Source: JAWLCQ01 sp041687095 (GTDB lineage Bacteria > Planctomycetota > Phycisphaerae > SM23-33). Taken from it: a stretch of DNA of 21,782 nt. This document shows positions 1-7,200 of the stretch, piece by piece (the stretch's first letter is position 1; the number at the start of each line of letters is the position of its first letter). The stretch is from the NCBI GenBank assembly GCA_041687095.1, contig JAWLCQ010000070.1, positions 1 through 21,782 of the forward strand, given 5' to 3'. Below the pieces are notes generated by a model that worked only from the letters and a program-made list of their open reading frames with translations, did no database searches and had not been told where the DNA came from. A program made the position numbers and the translations under genes.

Positions 1-160
1 CGAGAAGGGCGCGGCCGTGCAGGCCGTGCTGATGAGCGTGTACCGAACGCTGAAGCTTCGCGGCCACGACCCGCTGGAAACCATCGACTCGGCCTTGCGT
101 ACCTACCTGACGACGGGTCAGCTACCCCCGCTGCCCGCACAATCCGTTGCAGACGGGTGA
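1..160 (+). CDS. Transposase C-terminus, IS66 family-like (partial, 5' end outside window)
   Basis: An open frame enters from the left edge (codons from base 2) and stops at TGA 158-160, giving 53 residues. Its features VLMSVYRTLKLRGHDPLET, ALRTYLTTGQ and LPPLP resemble the C-terminal tail common in IS66-type (DDE) transposases of planctomycetes. This is recognition from memory of the family, not a search. The catalytic core is outside the window. The frame ends only 15 bases from the stop of the minus-strand operon, so the element seems to abut or to have inserted at the operon's 3' end. The sequence just after the stop (164-168, gttac) reads GTAAC on the other strand, which agrees with the GTAA terminus usual for IS66 ends, but this is weak. 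It could also be another ORF that shares this tail. Confidence 0.6.
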   Translation, partial: EKGAAVQAVLMSVYRTLKLRGHDPLETIDSALRTYLTTGQLPPLPAQSVADG

Positions 161-175
161 AATGTTACCTCTCTC

Positions 176-901
176 TCAGAAGGACAGATGCAGGCCATAG
201 ATGTGCGTCAGTGTATAGTGGACGCCCACCGCCACGAAAATGATGCCGGTGATCAACCGAAACCACCACTCGATCTTGGTCATCGCGTTGAACGCCTTGC
301 CGACGTACTGGCTGGCGAAGGCGATGACCAGGGCGAAGGCGATGACCGGAACGGCCGTGCCGATGCCGTAGGCCAGCGGCGGCAGCACCGTCGAGCCGTA
401 TTCCACGGAGATCACCAAGGCACTGAGGAACAGCGCGATCGACGGCGGGCAGAAGGCCAGGGCGAACAGGATGCCTAGCGGCAAGGCCCAGATCGCCCCG
501 CCTTTGGCGATGCGCTCCTGGAGCTTTGAACCTCCCACGCCGATGGAGAGGTTCAACTCGATCAGCCCCAGCAGGATCATGCCGATAAACAGCAGCGCCG
601 GTCCCAGAGCCAGATTGCCGTACTGCTGAAGGCTTCGAGAGGTCGGGCTGGCGTACTCCTTGAGGCTTCCCGCGCCACCGGTGGCCGCCTGAAACGCCCA
701 CAGCAGCGCCACTCCGAGCCCCACATAGACCAGCGTCCGCCCGAGCGTGTACAGCGCAGCCGACAGGAGCACACGCCTGGAGTTGCCCACGTTGCGGCTG
801 AGGAAGGAGATCGCCGCGATGTTCGTCGCCAGCGGGCACGGGCTGACCGCCGTCAGCAACCCAAACCAGAAGACGCCGGCCAGGAGCGCGAGAATGCTGA
901 T
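176..901 (-). CDS. ArsG-family / CcdA-DsbD-like membrane protein (aromatic aminoarsenical efflux permease family)
   Basis: This is a polytopic inner-membrane protein with about six hydrophobic segments. Two Cys-Pro sites lie in membrane helices, VSPCPLATN in the first and AFCPPSIALF in the fourth. They match the redox cysteine pair of CcdA/DsbD, which carries electrons from cytoplasmic thioredoxin to periplasmic thiol proteins. The close family is the one NCBI names ArsG (efflux permease of the arsEFG organoarsenical set), recognised from memory. The first normal start codon is TTG at 859, but it falls inside the first helix and has no close ribosome site. The frame continues upstream (residues ISILALLAGVFWFGLL, completing helix 1) to ATC at 901, which lies 6 bases after a perfect AAGGAGG (914-908), with ATT at 895 as an alternative. 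One base change would make ATC an ATG (see finding at 899). It is the last gene of the operon, after two ArsF-like genes, and its C-terminus is intact (TGA 178-176). Confidence 0.75.
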   Translation of the reverse strand: MSILALLAGVFWFGLLTAVSPCPLATNIAAISFLSRNVGNSRRVLLSAALYTLGRTLVYVGLGVALLWAFQAATGGAGSLKEYASPTSRSLQQYGNLALGPALLFIGMILLGLIELNLSIGVGGSKLQERIAKGGAIWALPLGILFALAFCPPSIALFLSALVISVEYGSTVLPPLAYGIGTAVPVIAFALVIAFASQYVGKAFNAMTKIEWWFRLITGIIFVAVGVHYTLTHIYGLHLSF

Positions 902-1368
902 TCGCCGCCTCCTTCAAGGGCGGAGGCGATGCCCGTCCTCAGGTAATCGGTGAGCCGCTCGGCACTCGATGCCAGTTCCATCACTTGATCCAGCCGCACG
1001 CGAAACAGTTCCTTCCCGTCTTCGAATCGCACCGCGATGACCATGTTGCTGCCGACGTTGTACTTGTCGGCCAGGGCGCTGTTCTCCGGCTCCAGATAGT
1101 TCAACGAGACGAACTCCAACGTCCCGGCGGCGACGGCTCCGGCGAAGTCCTCGCGGACGATCTTCTCGGCCGCCGTTTCGATGAACGTGCACGTGACGCA
1201 AGGAATGCCGTGCATGTAGTAGACGACGACCTTCGTCTCCCCGGGTGCGGCCTGCGGCCCGGCAGCGGCCGGGGCACTGCGGGCGGACATTTCCTTGCCG
1301 ATGGCCACGCCGATGCTGACCAGCAGGAAGGCGAGGAGCACTTTGCCGATGATCTTCTTGGCTTTCAT
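853..1368 (-). CDS. ArsF-family thioredoxin-like CxxC protein, membrane anchored (copy 1)
   Basis: The protein has 171 residues. An N-terminal hydrophobic segment (about 6-24) is a signal anchor, followed by an Ala/Pro linker. A thioredoxin-like part begins VVVYYMHGIPCVTC, with the CxxC at C57 and C60. This resembles the family NCBI calls nitrophenyl compound nitroreductase subunit ArsF, known from arsEFG loci that handle aromatic nitro-arsenicals. The role here is inferred: a periplasm-facing thiol protein fed by the ArsG/CcdA-like neighbour. The start is ATG 1368, 6 bases after GGAGGT. An earlier ATG at 1413 overlaps the stop of the previous gene (ATGA) but gives a non-signal N-terminus. 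The last 15 residues (SAFSRSWPASSGLGC) look like read-through. The natural end would be ...EGGGE at 900, where TCA stands in place of TGA, so this frame now overlaps the ArsG-like gene by about 49 bases. Confidence 0.75.
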   Translation of the reverse strand: MKAKKIIGKVLLAFLLVSIGVAIGKEMSARSAPAAAGPQAAPGETKVVVYYMHGIPCVTCTFIETAAEKIVREDFAGAVAAGTLEFVSLNYLEPENSALADKYNVGSNMVIAVRFEDGKELFRVRLDQVMELASSAERLTDYLRTGIASALEGGGESAFSRSWPASSGLGC

Positions 1369-1409
1369 AGGTACACCTCCCGGCGGACAACCGGTCTCGG
1401 CGATCACTC

Positions 1410-1853
1410 TCATTTCCTGCCCAGGCGTTTCCGAACCGCCTCGACTACGTATGCCTCAAACTGCGCGGGGTTGGGATACAGTGCCCATGTCTCGTTCAAC
1501 ACCTCGTGAGACACCTCTCGGCCGTCCTGGTACGTCACGACCACCAGGGAACTCGTACGGAGGCCGTATCGGTCGGCCGCCCCGTCCTGTTCCAGATAGT
1601 TGACGGCATCCCATCGCACCGTCCCGGCCGCCAGCTCGCCAGCGAACCGCTCCTGGACCACCTGCCGGGCCATGTTCTCGATCTTCAGGCACGTCGGGCA
1701 ACGGAAGGTCTGGTGCATGTAGTACACGCCGACTCCACTGTTCTGCGAAAGAGAGGCAGGGCCGCGAGCGGCCTTGGGCTGCTGCATTCCCCCGCAGCCA
1801 ACGACGGCCAAGAGCATCAGCGCGACCAGTGTCTTGCAGGGCGTCGATGTCAT
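1410..1853 (-). CDS. ArsF-family thioredoxin-like CxxC lipoprotein (copy 2)
   Basis: The protein has 147 residues. The N-terminus is a lipoprotein signal ending VVGC (C20 would be lipidated). After a short linker comes VYYMHQTFRCPTC with the CxxC at C52 and C55. The pattern YYMH...C..C, then a VNYLE stretch and V-V-x-x-x-DG, is shared with the next gene, so the two are paralogues in tandem. Copy 2 is a lipoprotein where copy 1 has a membrane anchor, which would put two related thiol proteins in the same periplasm. The family is ArsF (NCBI naming), and I infer a redox function. The start is ATG 1853 with AGGAG 6 bases upstream. The stop at 1410-1412 overlaps an ATG of the following frame (ATGA), and the gap to the preceding thioredoxin gene is 25 bases, so it is one operon. 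Confidence 0.75.
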   Translation of the reverse strand: MTSTPCKTLVALMLLAVVGCGGMQQPKAARGPASLSQNSGVGVYYMHQTFRCPTCLKIENMARQVVQERFAGELAAGTVRWDAVNYLEQDGAADRYGLRTSSLVVVTYQDGREVSHEVLNETWALYPNPAQFEAYVVEAVRKRLGRK

Positions 1854-1878
1854 AGTGTGCTCCTGTGGGTCCGTATGC

Positions 1879-3147
1879 CTACTTCGGCGCGCATTCGCCG
1901 ATCTTGCAGGCCTTGGAGATCTGCTGGGGCGAGAGCTTCATCTTGTCCGCCAGCGACTGGTCGATCGTGATGATCTGCCCGGTCTCGTACGGGTTCTCCT
2001 CCAGCCACTTGCGGAGGTTGTCCGGCGTGCGGAAGAACCCCTGGTGGAAGCAGCCGGCCGACACCCACTTGCCGTCGGCGGCCTTCTTCTTGCCGTACCA
2101 CGCCACGGCGGTGGCGGGGTCCACCGACGCCACCTTCCCGCCCAGCGTCTTGATGACGATGACCTCGCCGGTGAGGCGGTCAAGCTCATGCACCTCGATG
2201 TCCTTGCCCGTCCGGGCCGCGACGCCCATCGAGCAGTGTGCGCAGCACCCGTGGCTGTGGACGCCGTCGATCAGCACCTTGGATGCGTCCTGGGGATAGC
2301 AGGAGCGGTCGCAGAAACCGCAGCGGTGCGAGAGTTCGTTCTCTCGAAGCCCCGCCCACGAGACGATGCTCCCGCCGGAGGACTTCCGCTCCTCCAGGGC
2401 GGCGGCGCGCGTGGCGAACGCCCTCACCCAGGGCCGGCCGTTCTGCTCTTCCAGGCCGCTCAGGTACACCGCCTCGGCGACGGGGACTCGTTCGCCGGTG
2501 GCGTAATCGGTGACGGCGACCCGCGCCTCAAAGCCGGTCCGGTCCTCCGTCAGGCAGGAGTACATGATGAAGTAGTGGTGCAGGTCGCGCAGGTATACGT
2601 CGCCCTTGTCGGTGCGGACGACGACGGCGGTTCTGGGGTCCACGTCCCCGTCGCACATGTAGCAGACCTGGTCCTTGGACCGCTCGTCCTGTTTCGCCGG
2701 CTCCCAGCGTTCGATCTTGGGCAGTTCGGCCGCCCCGAACTCATAGCCGAGTTCCTTCCATTTGCCCAGGATCTCCGCCTTGCCCAGGAACCCCTCGTGC
2801 CGCCACAGTTCCTTGCCGTCCTTGTCGAAGAAGATCTGCGTGGGGATCTGCTGGATGAGGTGCGCCCGCGCGGCCGCGGCATTCTCACGCTCGCCCACGT
2901 CGATGAACTCCACGCCGAACTTGCCGGCATACTCCTTCGTGAGTTCCTCTAGGATCGGGGCCATCATCTTGCAGGGGATGCAGCTCTTGGAGCCTAAGTC
3001 CAGCAGCTTCGGCAGGCCGGTGGTCTCGGCCGTCGCCGGGCCCGCGGCAGCCCCCGCCTCGTCGGCGGCCATCCGTTGCGTGCCCACGACCGCGCCGATG
3101 GCGGCCAGAAGCAGCACGATCAGTCCGGTCTTCGCGAGTCTCGCCAT
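1879..3147 (-). CDS. Thioredoxin-fold protein with NosL-like and Cys-rich C-terminal regions
   Basis: The protein has 422 residues from ATG 3147, which has GGAAGGA about 9 bases upstream. Residues 7-24 form a signal anchor. Residues 45-135 are a thioredoxin domain with the active site C56-I-P-C59 and the cis-Pro loop IPTQ (P102). Residues 160-267 resemble NosL: CYMC at 162-165, a DYATGE motif, AEAVYLSG and GGSIVSW. Residues 274-422 form a second Cys-rich part with CGFCDRSCYP (276-285), HGCCAHC (299-305), SAGCF and the terminal CKIGEC. The many Cys and His suggest metal or metalloid binding in the periplasm, which is inference. The frame stays open upstream to GTG 3321, adding 58 residues with one more hydrophobic helix. 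That GTG also has a good ribosome site and overlaps an upstream TGA, so a 480-residue form is possible. The fused architecture is unusual, and I do not recognise a named family for the C-terminus. Confidence 0.8.
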   Translation of the reverse strand: MARLAKTGLIVLLLAAIGAVVGTQRMAADEAGAAAGPATAETTGLPKLLDLGSKSCIPCKMMAPILEELTKEYAGKFGVEFIDVGERENAAAARAHLIQQIPTQIFFDKDGKELWRHEGFLGKAEILGKWKELGYEFGAAELPKIERWEPAKQDERSKDQVCYMCDGDVDPRTAVVVRTDKGDVYLRDLHHYFIMYSCLTEDRTGFEARVAVTDYATGERVPVAEAVYLSGLEEQNGRPWVRAFATRAAALEERKSSGGSIVSWAGLRENELSHRCGFCDRSCYPQDASKVLIDGVHSHGCCAHCSMGVAARTGKDIEVHELDRLTGEVIVIKTLGGKVASVDPATAVAWYGKKKAADGKWVSAGCFHQGFFRTPDNLRKWLEENPYETGQIITIDQSLADKMKLSPQQISKACKIGECAPK

Positions 3148-3321
3148 TGTGCTCGTTCCTTCCAGGTTCCAGGTTGCTCGTGTCCATTTCACCGATTGCC
3201 ACAGGCCCAGCGCCAACGCGAAGAGCGTCAGCCAGGCGAACTGGCTCATGCCGCCGCTCGAACCGCCTCCGTCGCCACTACAGGGGCACTGGGCCAGGAT
3301 GTTCGCCAGAAACTGCGTCAC
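3148..3321 (-). other. In-frame 58-codon upstream segment with a membrane helix (possible N-extension or fused small gene)
   Basis: From GTG 3321 the frame runs without a stop into the thioredoxin gene. It has a hydrophilic start with CPC and a Gly/Ser run, then the helix FAWLTLFALALGLW, then WTRATW. GAGGA lies 7 bases before the GTG. The GTG overlaps the TGA of the frame upstream (GTGA), a typical coupling junction. Codon use is GC3-rich up to about 3190 and then turns into a sequence resembling a leader (AACCTGGAACCTGGAAGGAA). This suggests a small membrane peptide gene that lost its stop, or a true N-terminal extension. Confidence 0.45.
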
Positions 3322-3465
3322 GGTCGGTTCCTCTTCCTCAGGGCGGTCAGCCTATGGTGATACGCCGCCGCCAGGGCGGCGGTTTCGTCGGCCCGGGGCT
3401 TGACGGGGATCAGGTCCTGAACCTGCTCGTCCGACCGGCCCCAGTCCGCCTTCGTCGCAAGCGGC
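3322..3465 (-). pseudogene. Start-less coding-like remnant between the TM0996-type gene and the thioredoxin gene
   Basis: The minus strand here has one open frame that ends at TGA overlapping GTG 3321. It reads ...TKADWGRSDEQVQDL, then IPVKPRADETAALAAAYHHR, then LTALRKRNRP. Codon third positions are mostly G or C, as in the neighbouring genes. Followed upstream into the TM0996-type gene, the frame has no ATG, GTG or TTG before it meets TGA codons around 3553-3560. It therefore looks like the 3' end of a gene that lost its front part, or less likely a gene with a CTG start. I do not recognise the protein. Confidence 0.35.
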
Positions 3466-3699
3466 TTACTGAAGCAGGGATTTGATGGCCTCGGCGTCGG
3501 GCACCTTGCCGACGACCTTGACCTGTCCGTCCACGACCAGCGCCGGCGTCATCATCACGCCCATCTTCATGATCTCGTTGATGTCGGTGACCTTTTCGAG
3601 TTCGTACTCGATCCCGGCCGCCTTGGCGGCGGCTTCGGCGTTCTCGGCCAGCTTCTTGCACTTGGGGCACCCGGTGCCCAGAATCTGCAGCTTCTTCAT
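3466..3699 (-). CDS. TM0996/MTH895-type small thioredoxin-like redox protein
   Basis: The protein has 77 residues, the normal length for this family. It begins MKKLQILGTGCPKC with the CxxC at C11 and C14. The later motif MTPALVVDGQVKVVGKVPD contains the conserved thioredoxin cis-Pro loop (TPAL). There is no signal peptide, so it is cytoplasmic. These proteins are often encoded beside ArsP-type permeases and arsR-type regulators. It could reduce the ArsG/CcdA-like protein from the cytoplasmic side, or reduce a metalloid directly, and it may be equivalent to ArsE of arsEFG loci. That equivalence is inference. The start is ATG 3699 after AAAGGAA. It lies 66 bases downstream of the DGC gene and ends next to the coding-like remnant. 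Confidence 0.85.
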   Translation of the reverse strand: MKKLQILGTGCPKCKKLAENAEAAAKAAGIEYELEKVTDINEIMKMGVMMTPALVVDGQVKVVGKVPDAEAIKSLLQ

Positions 3700-3765
3700 G
3701 GCTTGTGTTCCTTTCCAGCATCCATGGTCAGGGCATCGGCCAGACTGTACCGTATGACAGGATCG

Positions 3766-4191
3766 TCAGGTCGTCTGCCCCGCCAGTGTCTCGCGGGCAA
3801 GGGTCACGACCTGCCCGACCTGCTCATCGGTGCAGCGGACGCCCTTGACCTTCTCGATCCCGAGGTCCGTCACCTTGATCTGCGTGTAGTTGGTGATGCC
3901 GTGGCGGTCGAAGGCCTTCTTCGCACAGTCCATCGGGCAGCCGTCGATCACCAGATTCACGTCGGCATCGCGGGCGGTCTGGACCATGCCCTGAATGTCG
4001 CCGCCCAGCCCAGCCAGGCAGAACATCGTGCCTCTGCCCTCGAACATCAACTTCCGGGCGGCGAGGTCCGAGATCTCGCCCACGTTCGCCCCGCCACTGC
4101 ACGCGTACAGCAGGACGATCTTCTTTTGTTCGCTGCCGCAGCAGCAGGACGCCTCATTGGTCGGTTTCGGGGTTCCACAGCAATCGCTCAT
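3766..4191 (-). CDS. DGC-domain putative zinc-binding protein
   Basis: The protein has 141 residues. It carries the signature DGC motif in VIDGCPMDCAKKAF (D83-G84-C85, then C89). Further family motifs are LLYACSGGANVGEISD (C31) and MFCLAG (C58). The N-terminus adds C4-C5 and C16-C17-C18, a possible metal or metalloid binding tail. The family is annotated as putative zinc-binding, its biochemical activity is not established, and it commonly sits in arsenic- or permease-type operons. There is no signal peptide, so it is cytoplasmic. The start is ATG 4191 with AGGAG overlapping the stop of the RND gene (TAG 4204-4202), so the two genes are probably coupled in translation. It may bring the thiol-reactive substrate to the exporter; that is inference. 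Confidence 0.88.
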   Translation of the reverse strand: MSDCCGTPKPTNEASCCCGSEQKKIVLLYACSGGANVGEISDLAARKLMFEGRGTMFCLAGLGGDIQGMVQTARDADVNLVIDGCPMDCAKKAFDRHGITNYTQIKVTDLGIEKVKGVRCTDEQVGQVVTLARETLAGQTT

Positions 4192-4201
4192 GTCTCATCT
4201 C

Positions 4202-7200
4202 CTACGAAATCAGCCCGTTGTCAGTTCCCAAGCCGGACGATTCGGCCAGTACCGGTTCCACAGCAAGCTCTTCCTCCGCCGGGATTCCGGCGGGGCGTTT
4301 TCGCACCGCCAGCCCATAGGCCGCCGGCAGGAACAGCAGCGTCAGCAGCAGCGAGTACAGTAACCCGCCGATGACCGCGATGGCCATCGGAACGAGCATA
4401 TCGCCGCCCTCACCGAGATTCAGCGCCAAAGGCGCCAGGCCCAGCACCGTCGTCAACTGGGTCATCAGGATGGGGCGGACGCGGATCGGAGCGGCCTTGC
4501 GGATCGCCTCCAGCGGCGGCATTCCCGCCCGGCGGTACTCCTCGGCCAGGGCCAGCAGCACCACGCCCTGCGAGGTAATGCCGCCCATCATGATGACCAT
4601 CCCGATCTGCACGGTGATGCCGATGGGCGTGTTGGTCAGAAACAGCGCCAGCAGCGCTCCGGTCAGCGCGAGCGGCACGTTGATCATGATCAGCAACGGC
4701 AGCACGAACGACTCGAACTGGATGGCCAGCACGACGTAGGCGAACAGCACCGCAAACCCAAGGATCAGGATCATGACCCTCTGGTTCTCGGCCATCACCT
4801 GCGCCTGGCCGCCCATCGCGTGCTCGACGCCGAAGGGCGGATCGAGCTGCGCCATGGCCTGCTCGGCGCGTCCCAGCGCCTCGCCCACGCTCATACCCGC
4901 CGAGTCGGCGCGGACGATCACCATCTTGGCCTGGTTCTCGCGGACGATCTGCACCGGGCCGACGGCGCGGCGGACCTCGGCGATGTCCTTCAGATAGATG
5001 GCCTGCCCGTTTCGCGTATCGAGCACCAGGTTCTCCAGGTCCGTCTTACTGGCCAGGCGGGTCTCGGGAACAACCAGGCGGATGTTGTAGTACTCGCTGC
5101 CGTCGCGGTACTGCGTGGTTACAAGCCCGCTGACCAGCGCCCGCAGCGTGGTGGCAACGCGGCTGACGGAGATGCCCAGGTCGGAGGCGCGGGCGCGGTC
5201 CACGTGTACGCGGTACTCGGGCTTGGTCATATCCATCGAGACGTTGACGTTGGCCAAGCCTTCCGTGCCGCGCAACTGCCCGGCGACCCGGTTGGCGTAC
5301 TCGAAGATGCTGGCCATGTCCGTGCCCGACACCTTGACCTCCACCTCCTGTTCGCCCGAGCGGCGGATGCCCTTGGTCGGCATCTGCCGGACGGGCATGC
5401 GTGCCCCGGGAACCTGCACCTGCCCGACAAGCGGGCGGATCTTCTCCACGAACTGGTCGGTCGCGATGCTTCGCCGGGATCGGGGCACGAGTTGGATGTT
5501 CATCTCGCCTTCGCTGGCGTTTTCCAGCAGCGACACGCCCCAGACCCTGCCGCCGGCCAGGGTGAAGACGCTCTGGACCTCCGGCAGGCCCTTCACCTGC
5601 GATTCCAGGCGGGCGAGGATGCGGTCGACTTCGCCGACGGACGTGCCGCTGGGCATCATCACCTTGACCATGACCCGCCCATCGTCCACCTGGGGCAGGA
5701 ACTCCGACCCGACCACGCCGGCCATCCACAGCGCGCCGGCGAAGGCCGCCACCGCCAGGGTGGCGACCAGCCATTTGACCCGCAGGCAGACGGCCAGCAC
5801 GCGCTCATAGCCTCGTGTCACGAAGGCGATTGCCGCGTCGAAGACACGAGCCACCACCGACAGCCGACCCGCCTTCTCCCCGCGGAGCAATCGGCCGGTC
5901 AACAGCGGCGTGATGGTAATGGCCACGAGCAAAGAGATGACCACCACCCCGGCGACCACGAGGACCAGTTCCTTGAATAGCAACGCCGCCAGGCCGGGGA
6001 CGAACAGGAACGGCAGGAAGATGGCCAGGAACGTCAGCGTGGACGCCACGATGGCCGACCCGACCTCGCGCGTGCCCTCGAGGGCATACGCCTTGTTTCC
6101 CTCGGCCTTCAGGCGCGTGATGTTCTCCAGCACGACGATCGAGTTGTCCAGGATCACGCCCAGGGCGACGACGAGTCCGCCCAGCGAGAAGACGTTGATG
6201 GAAAACCCGGCCGTCCGCATCAGGAAGAAGTTGGCCAGCAGCGTCAGCGGCAGGGCCACCACCATGACGACCACCTGCCGCCAGCGGCCGAGGAACAGGT
6301 AGACCACCGCGACCACCAGCAGCGCCGCCAGGATGGCCGAGTCCTTCACGCTGTTGATGGCCCCCATGACGTAGTCGCCCTGGTTCTCCACGTAGCCCAG
6401 CTCGATGTCGTCGGGCATGTAGGCCCGCAGCTCTTCCAGGCGTTTCTGGACGTCCTGGGAGACCGTGACCGTGTTGGCCATTGCCTGTTTGAGCACCGCG
6501 AGCTTGACGCAGGGCTTGCCGTTGAAGCGGGTGTTGACCCGCAGCTCTTCGTGCGAGTCCTCGACCGTGGCGACCTCCTTGAGGCGGACGTTCTGGCCGT
6601 CCGGGCCTCTGGCCACCACGATGTCCTCGATCTCGCGGATGCTCTCGAACTCGCCCATCGTACGGGCGATGATCTCCCGTGTCTCGACCGTCACCCGCCC
6701 GGCGAAGATCTGGAGGTTCTCCTCCCGCAGCGCGTTGCTGATCTGGGCGGGCGAGAGCTTGTACGCCTGCAGCCGAAGCGGATCGACGTGAACGCGAATC
6801 TCCCGTTTGAGCCCGCCGTACACCTCCACGCCGGCGGTTCCGTGAACGGCGGTGAGCCGCTCCACCAGCCAGTTGTCCGCCCAGTCGCGCAGCCACACCA
6901 AATCGCGCTGGTCGGACGCCGCCGTCACCTCAATGATCGGCAGTTGCGACGGGTCGGCCTTCATCACCACCGGGGCGTCGATGCCGGGCGGAAGCTGCCG
7001 GGCCACGCGTCCCATGATCGCCATGACGTCCTGGTAGGCCTCTTCGACCTTCACGCCGTAACGGAAGTTCACCAGCAGCGTGTACATTCCCTCGGTGCTG
7101 GTCGATTCCAGGTAGTCCAGGTTGTCCACCGTGGCCATCACCTGCTCGATGGGGTCGGCGATGTTGGTGTCGATCTCCTCCGGCGTCGCGCCGCGCCACC

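Noticed and set aside
1774..2952. Plus-strand ORF of 392 codons (also 4820-5980, 6551-7621, 7348-8565 and 8445-10025)
   Set aside because: These are shadows of the thioredoxin, RND, adaptor and TolC-type genes, whose motifs are unmistakable on the minus strand.
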